Positions 15,387 through 23,266 of a stretch of DNA of 64,000 bases are shown piece after piece. Source of the DNA: Sphingomonas glacialis (lineage in GTDB: Bacteria; Pseudomonadota; Alphaproteobacteria; Sphingomonadales; Sphingomonadaceae); NCBI RefSeq assembly GCF_014653575.1, contig NZ_BNAQ01000004.1, forward strand, positions 62,001-126,000. The letters are read 5' to 3'. The translations under genes and the position numbers were made by a program. A model generated the notes under the pieces. The model was not told the origin of the DNA and ran no database searches. It saw nothing but the letters and a program-made list of their open reading frames with translations. Position 1 is the first letter of the stretch. Every line of letters starts with the position of its first letter.

Positions 15387-17675
15387 ATGCCCAAGCCAAC
15401 CATGCGCACCCCCGGTCTGCCCAGCCGCGACCAGATCCTCGCCTTCATCGCCGAGAGCGACGTGCCTGCGGGCAAGCGCGAGATCGCGCGCGCCTTCGGG
15501 CTGACCGCGCAGGACAAGATTTTGCTGAAAGCGCTGTTGAAGGACATGGCCGATGAGGGGCTGATGGACAGCGCCCCCGGCCGCGCGTTTCACAAGATGG
15601 GCGGGGTGCCCAAGGTGACGGTGCTGCGGATCGTCGATGTCGATGACAGCGGCAACGTCTGGGCGGTGCCCGAGCGGTGGGAAGCCGCCACCCCCGCGCC
15701 GAAGCTGCGCGTGCGCGAGAAGAAGAATGGCGCGCTCGGCGTCGGCGACCGCGTGCTCGCGCGGACCGAGGAGGCCGGACAGGGCCTGATCGCGCATCCG
15801 ATGAAGACCTTGCCCAAGGGCGAGGAGCTGGTGCTCGGCGTGCTGCGCCAGGAGGGCAAGGCGCTCTGGCTGCAAGGCGTCGAGAAGAAGGAGCGGCGCG
15901 AGTTCCAGGTGTCCGACGCGGGCGAGGCGCAGGTCGGCGATCTGGTGCTTGCCGAGATGGCGGGACGGCCGCCGCGGATCACGGTGCGCGTGACCCAGGT
16001 GCTCGGCGATCCGTTTGCGCCGCGCAGCTTCTCGCTGATCGCGATCCACAAGCTTGGTATTCCCGACGTGTTCTCGTCCGAGACGCTCGACGAGGCGGTG
16101 CGCGTTGCCGCGCAACCGCTTGGCGAGAAGCGCGAGGATCTGCGCCATCTGCCGATCGTCGCGATCGATCCGGCCGATGCGCGCGATCATGACGATGCGG
16201 TGTGGGCGGCCCCCGATGACGATCCCGCCAATGCGGACGGGTGGAAGGCGATCGTCGCGATTGCCGATGTGTCGTTCTACGTGCGGCCGGGGGCGAGCCT
16301 TGATCGCGAGGCACGGCGGCGTGGGAACAGCGTCTATTTTCCCGATCGCGTCGTGCCGATGCTGCCGGAGAGTTTGTCGGCTGAGATGTGTTCGCTGAAG
16401 GAAGGCGTCGATCGCGCGGCGCTGGCGTGCCATTTGCGGATCGGCAAGGATGGGGCGCTCAAGAGCTGGCGCTTCACGCGCGCGGTGGTGCGGATTGCGG
16501 CGAACCTGGCGTATGAGGACGCGCAAGCGATGGTGGATGCGCATCACGCTGCCGCCGTTTCTTCCTCTCCTGCTTCCTCCCCTAACCCCTCCCGCAAGCG
16601 GGAGGGGGATTCGGGCAGCGATGAAATTCTCGCCGCCCTTCTCCCGCTCTGGTCGTGCTGGCACGCGCTCAACAAGGCGCGCACCGCGCGCGCGCCGCTC
16701 GATCTCGACCTGCCCGAACGCCGCGTGATGCTCGACGAGAAGGGCCGCATTCTCTCGGTCGCACCGCGCGAGCGGCTCGATGCGCATAAATTGATCGAGG
16801 ACTACATGATCGCCGCCAACGTCGCTGCCGCCAAGGCGCTCGAGGCGAAGAAGGCGCCGGTGATGTACCGCGTCCACGAGCAGCCCGGCCGCGAGAAGCT
16901 CGTCGCGCTGAAGGACTATCTCAAGACCTTCGGGATCGAGTTCGCGCTCGGCCAGGTCGTCCAGCCGCGCACCTTCAATCACATCCTCGACAAGGTGATC
17001 GACCGCGACGAACGCCCGCAGATCATGGAGCAAGTGCTGCGCACGCAGACGCAGGCGTATTATAGCCCCGCCAATATGGGCCATTTCGGGCTCGCGCTCG
17101 GCAGCTACGGCCACTTCACCTCGCCGATCCGGCGATATGCCGATTTGCTCGTCCACCGCGCGCTGGTCGCGGCCTATGATCTCGGGCCGGGCGGGCTGAC
17201 CGAGGGCGAAGCCGCGGCGATGGGGAAGATCGGCGAGAGCATCTCGATGCTCGAACGTCGCGCGATGGAGGCCGAGCGCGACACGATCGACCGCTATGTC
17301 GCGGCGTTCTTGAGCGAAAAGGTCGGCGAGGTGCTCGAGACGCGGATCACCGGCGTGACCAATTTCGGCTTCTTCGCGACGGTCGAGGGCATCGGCGGCG
17401 ACGGGCTGATGCCGGTGCGCGATATCGGCGGCGAATATTTCCGCTTCGACGAAGCCAGCCGCACGCTGATCGGCGACCAGAGCGGGACGGTCTATGCCAG
17501 CGGGCAGAAACTGCCGTTGCGGCTGGCCGAAGCCAACCCGGTATCGGGGGCGCTACGCTTCGAGATGGTCGAGGGCAGGGGCGCGCGCGTCGACAGCGAC
17601 GAGCGCCGCCCGAAGCGCGTGATCAAGCATCGCGGGCGCCCGACGAACATCCGGCACCAGGGGAAGAAGCGCTAG
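15387..17675 (+). CDS. rnr: Ribonuclease R (VacB/RNase II family)
   Basis: A 762-residue 3'-5' exoribonuclease that degrades structured RNA. Order of domains: N-terminal helix-turn-helix-like region (SRDQILAFIAESDVPAGKRE), cold-shock domains, the RNB catalytic domain with the metal-binding IDPADARDHDDAVWA, and a C-terminal S1 domain (ETRITGVTNFGFFATVEGIG). PNMGHFGLALGSYGHFTSPIRRYADLLVHR is also typical, read here in two parts. A Pro/Ser/Arg-rich insert at about residues 388-412 is encoded by a palindromic repeat (16586-16607), in frame. The ATG at 15387 is used; 15402 is an alternative, and neither has a strong Shine-Dalgarno. Confidence 0.93.
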   Translation: MPKPTMRTPGLPSRDQILAFIAESDVPAGKREIARAFGLTAQDKILLKALLKDMADEGLMDSAPGRAFHKMGGVPKVTVLRIVDVDDSGNVWAVPERWEAATPAPKLRVREKKNGALGVGDRVLARTEEAGQGLIAHPMKTLPKGEELVLGVLRQEGKALWLQGVEKKERREFQVSDAGEAQVGDLVLAEMAGRPPRITVRVTQVLGDPFAPRSFSLIAIHKLGIPDVFSSETLDEAVRVAAQPLGEKREDLRHLPIVAIDPADARDHDDAVWAAPDDDPANADGWKAIVAIADVSFYVRPGASLDREARRRGNSVYFPDRVVPMLPESLSAEMCSLKEGVDRAALACHLRIGKDGALKSWRFTRAVVRIAANLAYEDAQAMVDAHHAAAVSSSPASSPNPSRKREGDSGSDEILAALLPLWSCWHALNKARTARAPLDLDLPERRVMLDEKGRILSVAPRERLDAHKLIEDYMIAANVAAAKALEAKKAPVMYRVHEQPGREKLVALKDYLKTFGIEFALGQVVQPRTFNHILDKVIDRDERPQIMEQVLRTQTQAYYSPANMGHFGLALGSYGHFTSPIRRYADLLVHRALVAAYDLGPGGLTEGEAAAMGKIGESISMLERRAMEAERDTIDRYVAAFLSEKVGEVLETRITGVTNFGFFATVEGIGGDGLMPVRDIGGEYFRFDEASRTLIGDQSGTVYASGQKLPLRLAEANPVSGALRFEMVEGRGARVDSDERRPKRVIKHRGRPTNIRHQGKKR
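16586..16607. repeat. Palindromic repeat inside the rnr coding sequence
   Basis: CCCCTCCCGC-AA-GCGGGAGGGG, a 10-bp-arm palindrome preceded by CCTAA, is a near copy of the intergenic palindromes at 9295 and 9427 in inverted orientation. It is translated as part of NPSRKREG within RNase R and keeps the frame open. It lies between two conserved parts of the RNB domain, where other family members have a short variable loop. Confidence 0.75.
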
Positions 17676-17691
17676 CGGCCGACCGACCATC

Positions 17692-17782
17692 GTCGCCCCG
17701 GCGAAGGCCGGGGCCGGCCCGAGGCGGCGTGCTCGGGCGGGGCGCGCGTATCCGAGCGGCCCCGGCCTGCGCCGGGGCGACG
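17692..17782. repeat. Paired inverted GC-rich repeat (CGTCGCCCCGG family)
   Basis: CGTCGCCCCGGCGAAGGCCGGGGCCG at the left (given here in two halves: CGTCGCCCCGG then AAGGCCGGGG) faces an inverted copy ending GCCGGGGCGACG on the right. The whole 91-base element fills the gap between convergent rnr and the enoyl-reductase-like gene and could fold into one long hairpin. The same family recurs at 24462 and 57896. Confidence 0.75.
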
Positions 17783-17792
17783 GCAAGAGTGC

Positions 17793-18950
17793 TTACCCTG
17801 CCTGGAAGGTCAGCCCCGCTTTCGCCTGCAAGCGGTCGGCGAGCACCTTCCCCATCAGCGCACCCGGCGTCCAGATGCCGCCTTCCCCCGCGACATCTTC
17901 GACCAGGCACAACGCCGTCTCGGCGATCATCTTGCTGGTCGAGCCATAGCCCGGATCCTTGTCGCCGGTGACGACGCAGTCGATCCGCTCGCCGTTCGCG
18001 CCTTCGCCGATGAAGAGCAGGTCGTAGAAGCCCGCGTCGCGTTCCTCGGGCGAGGGGCCTTCGCCGGGCTTGGGGCCCTTGTCGCTGCTGAGCGGGTTCA
18101 TCCGCGCGATCGCCTCGGCGGCGGCCTTGCCCATCTCGCCGATCCCCGGCGCGACCATCATCTCGTCATAGACGAAGTCGGCGCCATACGCCTCGCCGAG
18201 CAGGAAGTTGGTGCGGTGGACGTTCTTGGTGTTGATCGGCGCCATGATGAACGGCGCGACCCATGCCTCGATCGCGCGGTCATATTCGGGGAGCAGGCCC
18301 TTGGGCTGCGCTGGTCCCTCGAAACCGGGGGTGAGCGCGAACGGATTGATGAGCAGGCCGAGGATCGAGGGATGCTTGGCGGCGGCGGCGAGCGTCGCCT
18401 TGAGGCTCGCCACGGTGCCGCCCGACGCGCCACCCTGCATCTTCCGCACGCGGCCCTTCACGCGCGGCATCGGATGCCCGAACTTGGCCTTGGCAGCGTC
18501 CTGCAGCGCGAGCACGCCGAGATCGAACGGGATCGAATCGAACCCGCACGAGAAGACGATCCGCGCGCCGGTGCGCTTGGCGGTCTCGTGATGCGCGTCG
18601 ATCATGTGGCGCATCCACGCTGGTTCGCCGCACAGGTCGACATAGGCGGTGCCGGTTTCGGCACAGGCCGCGACGAGGTCATTGCCGTAGAGCTGGTATG
18701 GGCCGACCGTGGTGAGCACGACCTTGGTGCGTTCGCACAAGCTGCGCAGGCTGGCGGCGTCATCCGAATTGGCGGTGACGAGCGGGGTGTCGGCGGGGGC
18801 GCCGATCAGGTCGCGGACTTCCTGCAGCTTCGACAGCGATCGGCCCGCCATCGCCCAGCGCTGCGCGCCGATCTGCGTGAGATATTCGGCGGCGAGGCGG
18901 CCGGTGAAGCCGGTGGCTCCATAAACGATGATGTCGAAGTCTCTGGCCAT
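17793..18950 (-). CDS. Saccharopine-dehydrogenase-like / trans-acting enoyl reductase family protein
   Basis: A 385-residue NAD(P)-dependent enzyme. The Rossmann start reads FDIIVYGATGFTGRLAAEYL (GxTGFTG), followed by a region (DLCGEPAWMRHMID) typical of the saccharopine-dehydrogenase-like/trans-acting enoyl reductase family. Mycobacterial members reduce double bonds on polyketide lipids; bacterial relatives elsewhere are mostly uncharacterised. GGGAGAG precedes the ATG. It is flanked on both sides by repeat elements and is probably a single-gene unit. The substrate is not readable. Confidence 0.82.
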   Translation of the reverse strand: MARDFDIIVYGATGFTGRLAAEYLTQIGAQRWAMAGRSLSKLQEVRDLIGAPADTPLVTANSDDAASLRSLCERTKVVLTTVGPYQLYGNDLVAACAETGTAYVDLCGEPAWMRHMIDAHHETAKRTGARIVFSCGFDSIPFDLGVLALQDAAKAKFGHPMPRVKGRVRKMQGGASGGTVASLKATLAAAAKHPSILGLLINPFALTPGFEGPAQPKGLLPEYDRAIEAWVAPFIMAPINTKNVHRTNFLLGEAYGADFVYDEMMVAPGIGEMGKAAAEAIARMNPLSSDKGPKPGEGPSPEERDAGFYDLLFIGEGANGERIDCVVTGDKDPGYGSTSKMIAETALCLVEDVAGEGGIWTPGALMGKVLADRLQAKAGLTFQAG

Positions 18951-18965
18951 GGTGCGCTCTCCCTC

Positions 18966-19058
18966 GTCACCCCGGGTTCATCCCGGGGTCCACCGGGCTG
19001 CATGTCCCGACGGCCCGAGTGTGCGGCACGGTGGACCCCGGGACAAGCCCGGGGTGAC
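18966..19058. repeat. Paired inverted repeat (GTCACCCCGGG family)
   Basis: The left arm begins GTCACCCCGGGTTCATCCCG and contains GGTCCACC; the right arm is the inverted copy (GGTGGACCCCGGG...CCCGGGGTGAC). The 93-base element can form one long stem. It lies between two minus-strand genes, the ABC exporter upstream of... 19068 and the enoyl-reductase-like gene, so transcripts crossing it would contain the structure. Confidence 0.75.
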
Positions 19059-19067
19059 GGTTAAGGC

Positions 19068-20882
19068 TTACGCCGCTTCGCTGAACTGCAAGCTCGCGAG
19101 TCGGGCGTACAGGCCGCTCTCGCCGATCAGCGCGGCGTGGTTGCCTTGCTCGACGATCCGGCCCTCGCGCATCACGATGATCCGCTCGGCGGCGCGCACC
19201 GTCGCTAGGCGATGCGCGATGACGAGCGTGGTGCGCTCTGCCATCAGGCGCTCGAGCGCTTCCTGGACGAGCCGCTCGCTCTCGGCATCGAGCGCGCTGG
19301 TCGCTTCGTCAAGCAGCAGGATCGGCGCATCGCGCAGCAGCGCGCGCGCGATCGCGACGCGCTGGCGCTGGCCACCCGACAGCCGCGCGCCACCCTCGCC
19401 GAGGAAGGTGTCGAGCCCTTCGGGCAACTTGTGGAGGAATTCGGCGGCATTGGCCGCCTCGGCAGCCGCCCACAGCGCGTCGTCGGGCGCGTCCCAGCGG
19501 CCGTAGCGCAGATTGTCGCGAGCCGAGGCGCCGAAAATCACCGTCTCCTGCGGCACCATCGCGATGCGGGCGCGGACCTCGGCGGGGTCGGCGTTGCGCA
19601 AGTCGACGCCGTCGATGCGCACGCTGCCTGCCTCGGGGTCGTAGAAGCGCTGGATCAGCTGGAACAAGGTGGTCTTGCCGGCGCCCGACGGGCCGACGAT
19701 CGCGACGGTTTCGCCGGGTTTCACCGATAGCGAGAAATCGTGCAGCGCGGCGACATCGCGCCGCGTCGGGTAGCGGAACTCGACATGATCGAATTCGAGC
19801 GTGCCGCGCGCGGGCACGGGAAGCGTGGTCGGCTGCGCAGGCGCGCGGATTTCGGGGACTTCGGCGAGCAACTCGGACAGCCGCTCGGCGGCGCCCGAGG
19901 CGCGCAGCAGATCGCCATAGACTTCGGTCAGCGAGCCGAACGACCCCGTCACCAGCGTCGCGGTGACGAGGAAGCCCGCAAGCGACCCCGCCGACAGCCG
20001 CCCGGCGGCGACATCGCCGACGGTCGACCACATCAGCAGCGTGACCGCGCCGAACAGCAGCCCCATCACCAGCGCGGTCATGATCGCGCGCGTCGCGATC
20101 CGGCGCTTGGCGGCATCGAGGCTGCGATCGACCGCAGAGGCAAAGCGCGCTTCCTCGCGCGCTTCCTGGCCGAAGGCTTGCACGATCTTCATCGCGGTGA
20201 AGGTCTCGACCGCCATCGACCCGATATCGGCGATGCGGTCCTGGCTCGCGCGCGACTGGCTGCGCACGCGGCGGCCGAGCAGCATGATCGGCAGGATGAT
20301 CAGCGGCACGCCGATCACGATCGACAAGGCCATTTTCGGCGCGAAGACGAACAGCAGGATCACGCCGCCGATCCCGGTGAGGCCGTTGCGGAGCGCGACA
20401 GACACCGTCGTGCCGACCGCACCTTCGATCAGCGCGGTGTCCGAGGTCAGCCGCGAGGCGACTTCGGACGGACGGTTCTCCTCGAACCAGCGCGGCGCGA
20501 GCCGCAGGAGGTTGGCCTGTACCGCGATCCGAATATCGGCGACGGTGCGTTCGCCGAGCCACGACACGAAGTAGAAGCGGATCGCGGTCGCGATCGCAAG
20601 GACGACGACGAGGCCGAGCAGATCGTAGAAGACATGGTCGATATGCGCGATGTCGCCCGCGCCGTGCGTGAAGCCACGGTCGATCACCGATTTGATGCTC
20701 CACGATGTCGCGAGCGTCGTCGTCGACGTGACGAGCAACGCCACCAGCGCGATAGCGAGCTGGAGCGGATAGCGCGAGGTGTAGCGCCACACCATCGCCA
20801 GGCTGGCGAGCTTTCGCCCGCTCGGCCGGGGCTGCGCGACGGGAGGATCGATCGGGACGGCGGCGGGTTGTGTTTCGACCAT
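19068..20882 (-). CDS. ABC transporter, fused permease and ATPase (MsbA/LmrA type exporter)
   Basis: A 604-residue half-transporter that works as a homodimer in the inner membrane. Six transmembrane helices (about residues 40-320) are followed by the ATPase domain with Walker A GPSGAGKTTL, Q-loop (MVPQETVIFG), signature LSGGQRQRVAIARAL, Walker B PILLLDEATSALD and the H-loop IAHRLATV. All ATPase residues are intact. It exports lipids, drugs or peptides; the family is too broad to choose. No clear Shine-Dalgarno stands before the ATG at 20882. It is divergent from phaZ. Confidence 0.9.
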   Translation of the reverse strand: MVETQPAAVPIDPPVAQPRPSGRKLASLAMVWRYTSRYPLQLAIALVALLVTSTTTLATSWSIKSVIDRGFTHGAGDIAHIDHVFYDLLGLVVVLAIATAIRFYFVSWLGERTVADIRIAVQANLLRLAPRWFEENRPSEVASRLTSDTALIEGAVGTTVSVALRNGLTGIGGVILLFVFAPKMALSIVIGVPLIILPIMLLGRRVRSQSRASQDRIADIGSMAVETFTAMKIVQAFGQEAREEARFASAVDRSLDAAKRRIATRAIMTALVMGLLFGAVTLLMWSTVGDVAAGRLSAGSLAGFLVTATLVTGSFGSLTEVYGDLLRASGAAERLSELLAEVPEIRAPAQPTTLPVPARGTLEFDHVEFRYPTRRDVAALHDFSLSVKPGETVAIVGPSGAGKTTLFQLIQRFYDPEAGSVRIDGVDLRNADPAEVRARIAMVPQETVIFGASARDNLRYGRWDAPDDALWAAAEAANAAEFLHKLPEGLDTFLGEGGARLSGGQRQRVAIARALLRDAPILLLDEATSALDAESERLVQEALERLMAERTTLVIAHRLATVRAAERIIVMREGRIVEQGNHAALIGESGLYARLASLQFSEAA

Positions 20883-21014
20883 CTGCGGTGCGTAGCAGGC
20901 GCCAGACCCTGCCTCAATCCGCTACGGAATTGCGGCAAACCCGGCATTGCTGTTTGCCGCAGCGCAGCATAGACAGTATTTTGACATTTACGATTGTCTG
21001 CTAGAAAGTCCGGT

Positions 21015-22247
21015 ATGCTCTACAACGCTTACGAAATGCAGAAGTCGATGCTGGCAGGCGCTAGCGCCATGGCCGATTTCAGTGCCGGACTGCTCAGCAA
21101 CCCTGCCAATCCCTTTGCCTATTTCGGCGGGGGGGCGGTGCTCGGCTCCGCGCTCGAGGTGTTCGCGCATGCCGCGGCACCCCGCGGCAAGCCCGCCTTC
21201 GGGCTCGACAGCACGACGATCGACGGCGCCGAGGTGGCGATTGTCGAAGACGTGGTATTGCGCAAAGCCTTCGGACAACTCAAACGCTTCCGGCGTGTCG
21301 GCATCGAGGGCGGCCCCAAGCTGCTGATCGTCGCGCCAATGTCGGGACACTATGCGACGCTGCTGCGCGGCACGGTCGAGCGGATGCTGCCCGTTGCCGA
21401 CGTCTACATCACCGATTGGCGCGACGCGAAGCTCGTGCCGCTGAGCGAGGGCAAGTTCGATCTCGACGATTATGTCGATTATCTGATCGAGTTCCTCGAG
21501 GCGATCGGCGCGAACGAAGGGCAGGGCGGTACGCACATGCTCGCGGTCTGCCAGCCGTCGGTGCCGTGCTACGCCGCGGCTTGCGTGATGAGCGCCGACA
21601 ACAACCCGTGCCGCCCCAAGACGCTGACGATGATGGGCGGGCCGGTCGACACGCGCGAGGCGCCGACCGCGGTCAACACGCTGGCGACCGAGCGGCCGCA
21701 CAGCTGGTTCAGCCAGAATGTAATCGCGACGATCCCGGGCAACTATCCGGGCGCGGGTCGCCGCGTCTATCCGGGGTTCCTGCAGCTTGCCGGCTTCATG
21801 TCGATGAACCTCGGCAACCACATGATGTCGCATTACGAGCTGTTCAAACATCTCGTGCAGGGCGAGGACCTCCAGGCCGACTCGACCAAGGCGTTCTACG
21901 AGGAATATCGCTCGGTCTGCGACATGACCGCCGAATTCTACCTGCAGACGATCGACGTCGTGTTCCAGGACCATGCGCTGCCCAAGGGCACGATGACGCA
22001 CCGCGGGCGCGTGGTCGACCCGGCCGCGATCACCGACATCGCCATCCTGGCGATCGAGGGCGAGAAGGACGATATTTCGGGGCTCGGCCAGACCAAGGCC
22101 GCGCTGACGATCGCGACCAGCCTGAGCGACGACAAGAAGCGCTATTACATGGCCGAGGGTGCCGGGCATTACGGCATCTTCAACGGATCGAAGTGGCGCA
22201 ACAAGGTCGCGCCGGTGGTCGAGGAGTGGATGAAAGCGCACGGCTGA
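21015..22247 (+). CDS. phaZ: Intracellular poly(3-hydroxybutyrate) depolymerase
   Basis: A 410-residue cytosolic depolymerase that breaks down stored PHB granules. The nucleophile motif is AVCQPSVPC, with Cys near residue 179 in place of the usual lipase-box Ser; this Cys type is known from Ralstonia PhaZa1. The Asp is likely in GEKDDISG and the His in GAGHYGIFNGSKWRN near residue 390. The N-terminus MLYNAYEMQKSML is characteristic of the family. The ATG at 21015 was chosen over a start 21 bases upstream. A TTGACA at 20981-20986 could be part of its promoter. Confidence 0.9.
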   Translation: MLYNAYEMQKSMLAGASAMADFSAGLLSNPANPFAYFGGGAVLGSALEVFAHAAAPRGKPAFGLDSTTIDGAEVAIVEDVVLRKAFGQLKRFRRVGIEGGPKLLIVAPMSGHYATLLRGTVERMLPVADVYITDWRDAKLVPLSEGKFDLDDYVDYLIEFLEAIGANEGQGGTHMLAVCQPSVPCYAAACVMSADNNPCRPKTLTMMGGPVDTREAPTAVNTLATERPHSWFSQNVIATIPGNYPGAGRRVYPGFLQLAGFMSMNLGNHMMSHYELFKHLVQGEDLQADSTKAFYEEYRSVCDMTAEFYLQTIDVVFQDHALPKGTMTHRGRVVDPAAITDIAILAIEGEKDDISGLGQTKAALTIATSLSDDKKRYYMAEGAGHYGIFNGSKWRNKVAPVVEEWMKAHG

Positions 22248-22275
22248 CGCCGCGCGCTTCATCCTAGGGTTTGGG

Positions 22276-22306
22276 TCGGCCCTGTCTTCGGTGAAGACAG
22301 GGCCGA
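22276..22306. terminator. Bidirectional terminator hairpin between phaZ and the stress protein
   Basis: A perfect 14-bp stem (TCGGCCCTGTCTTC with GAAGACAGGGCCGA, loop GGT) lies between the convergent genes, followed by AATGTTTT on the plus strand and AAACCC-type sequence on the other side. Confidence 0.8.
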
Positions 22307-22316
22307 AATGTTTTGG

Positions 22317-22796
22317 TCAGGCTGCGGTCGTGTTCACGACGGCGTGGCTGCCACTTTCGTCGGACTTGATCGTGCCGCCGAACAGCATCTTGAGGCGGCC
22401 CGACAGCGAGATGTCGGTCTCCCACAGCTCGGCATTGTCGATCTTCAAGCGCAGCAGCGCGAGGTTGGGATCTTCCTTGCCGCCCGGAAACCAGGCCTCG
22501 ACTTGCTTGTTCCACAGCTTGTCGATCATCGCGCGGTCATTATCCTGCGCGATCGTGCCGGCGATGCAGGCGAAGAAATCGTGACCCTTGGACACGAACT
22601 GCGCCATCACCTTGCCGCCGCCGATCAGGCGATTGTCCTTGCCGACGAAGAAGAACAGCGTGTCGACCAGATCCTTGTCGAGCTGTGCGGTAAGCGGCTC
22701 GCTGTGCGACGATCCATCGGCCAGACCGACCATCAGGAACGGGCTGTCGGCCATCTTCTTCCAGAGCGTCTGGGTTATTTCGTGCGTGTCGGCCAT
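22317..22796 (-). CDS. Pyridoxamine-5'-phosphate-oxidase-like general stress protein
   Basis: A 159-residue split-barrel FMN/heme-binding-type protein resembling the general stress protein 26 group. The barrel strands show SPFLMVGLADGSSHSEPLTA, TLFFFVGKDNRLIGGG and GHDFFACIAGTIAQDN, and the later segment LWNKQVEAWFPGGKEDPNL is typical of the group. An AGGAGA Shine-Dalgarno precedes the ATG. Its biochemical role is uncertain; members bind FMN and are often induced by general stress. Confidence 0.83.
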   Translation of the reverse strand: MADTHEITQTLWKKMADSPFLMVGLADGSSHSEPLTAQLDKDLVDTLFFFVGKDNRLIGGGKVMAQFVSKGHDFFACIAGTIAQDNDRAMIDKLWNKQVEAWFPGGKEDPNLALLRLKIDNAELWETDISLSGRLKMLFGGTIKSDESGSHAVVNTTAA

Positions 22797-22962
22797 GTGG
22801 GTTTCTCCTGAAGGATGGTTCGGGAGAGAAACGACGGAACGCGCGGTTGGTTGCCGCGCATCTTAGGCAATGAACGGCGGTGAATGACGGTCGCGCGCCG
22901 CTGAGCATTAGAGGATTATCTCATGCTGCTTCACCCGCTGACTGCGGTTAGCTCTGTCGACA

Positions 22963-22977
22963 TTTGCGGACCGCAAA
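22963..22977. promoter_or_regulatory. Small palindrome upstream of the 30-residue peptide gene
   Basis: TTTGCGG-A-CCGCAAA is a perfect 7-bp inverted repeat 58 bases upstream of the small gene at 23036, in a locally AT-richer stretch that includes TATTAT at 22984-22989. It could be an operator. Nothing else identifies the factor. The rest of 22797-23035 holds no gene. Confidence 0.35.
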
Positions 22978-23035
22978 AATCGATATTATTCACATCGTTG
23001 GCGGCAATTCGGCCGCCTAGATGAGAGGTGTACCT

Positions 23036-23128
23036 ATGACGGTCGCCGATCTGTGCCTGATCCTGGGCGTGCTCTTCGCCTTCGGGACGTTAGTCCTGAA
23101 GATCATCGAGGTAGCCCGCAAAGACTAG
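23036..23128 (+). CDS. 30-residue single-helix membrane peptide
   Basis: An ATG with a good Shine-Dalgarno (AGAGGTG) opens a 30-codon frame: MTVADLCLILGVLFAFGTLV followed by LKIIEVARKD and TAG. One strongly hydrophobic helix (about residues 5-23) and a charged, basic C-terminus are what is seen in small membrane peptides, including holin-like type I toxins. Codon use is GC-rich like the neighbours. Two strong hairpins follow (23140-23204), and the leader sequence is repeated after them. It may be a toxin-like peptide, an accessory peptide of a larger complex, or an orphan; no function is claimed. Confidence 0.55.
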   Translation: MTVADLCLILGVLFAFGTLVLKIIEVARKD

Positions 23129-23139
23129 GGTGCACGGGC

Positions 23140-23204
23140 GGGGCTCGGTCTGACAGCCGAGCCCCAAACGCATTGAGCCCCGGCCGCTGACACGACCGGG
23201 GCTC
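23140..23204. other. Two tandem hairpins downstream of the small membrane peptide gene
   Basis: Hairpin 1 pairs GGGGCTCGG (23140-23148) with CCGAGCCCC (23157-23165); hairpin 2 pairs GAGCCCCGG (23175-23183) with CCGGGGCTC (23196-23204). The arms are mutually complementary, so GGGGCTC of the first can also pair with GAGCCCC of the second, giving alternative folds. No T run follows on either strand. They may end the small-gene transcript and the convergent thiolase transcript. Just after them ATGAGAGGCGCCTATGAC repeats the leader of the small gene. Confidence 0.6.
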
Positions 23205-23266
23205 GTTATGAGAGGCGCCTATGACATCGCCAAAGCCGATATAGCCGAATCCGGCGCCTATTTCAA

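Noticed and set aside
14013-17156. A 1047-codon open frame on the minus strand
   Set aside because: It runs antisense through the TonB receptor and RNase R. The plus-strand proteins have all family motifs; the antisense product is His/Arg/Glu-rich as expected of a GC-rich shadow frame.
17692-17782. Repeat pair as an intrinsic terminator for rnr
   Set aside because: It can form a hairpin but has no T run and the same element occurs in other contexts; annotated as a repeat instead.
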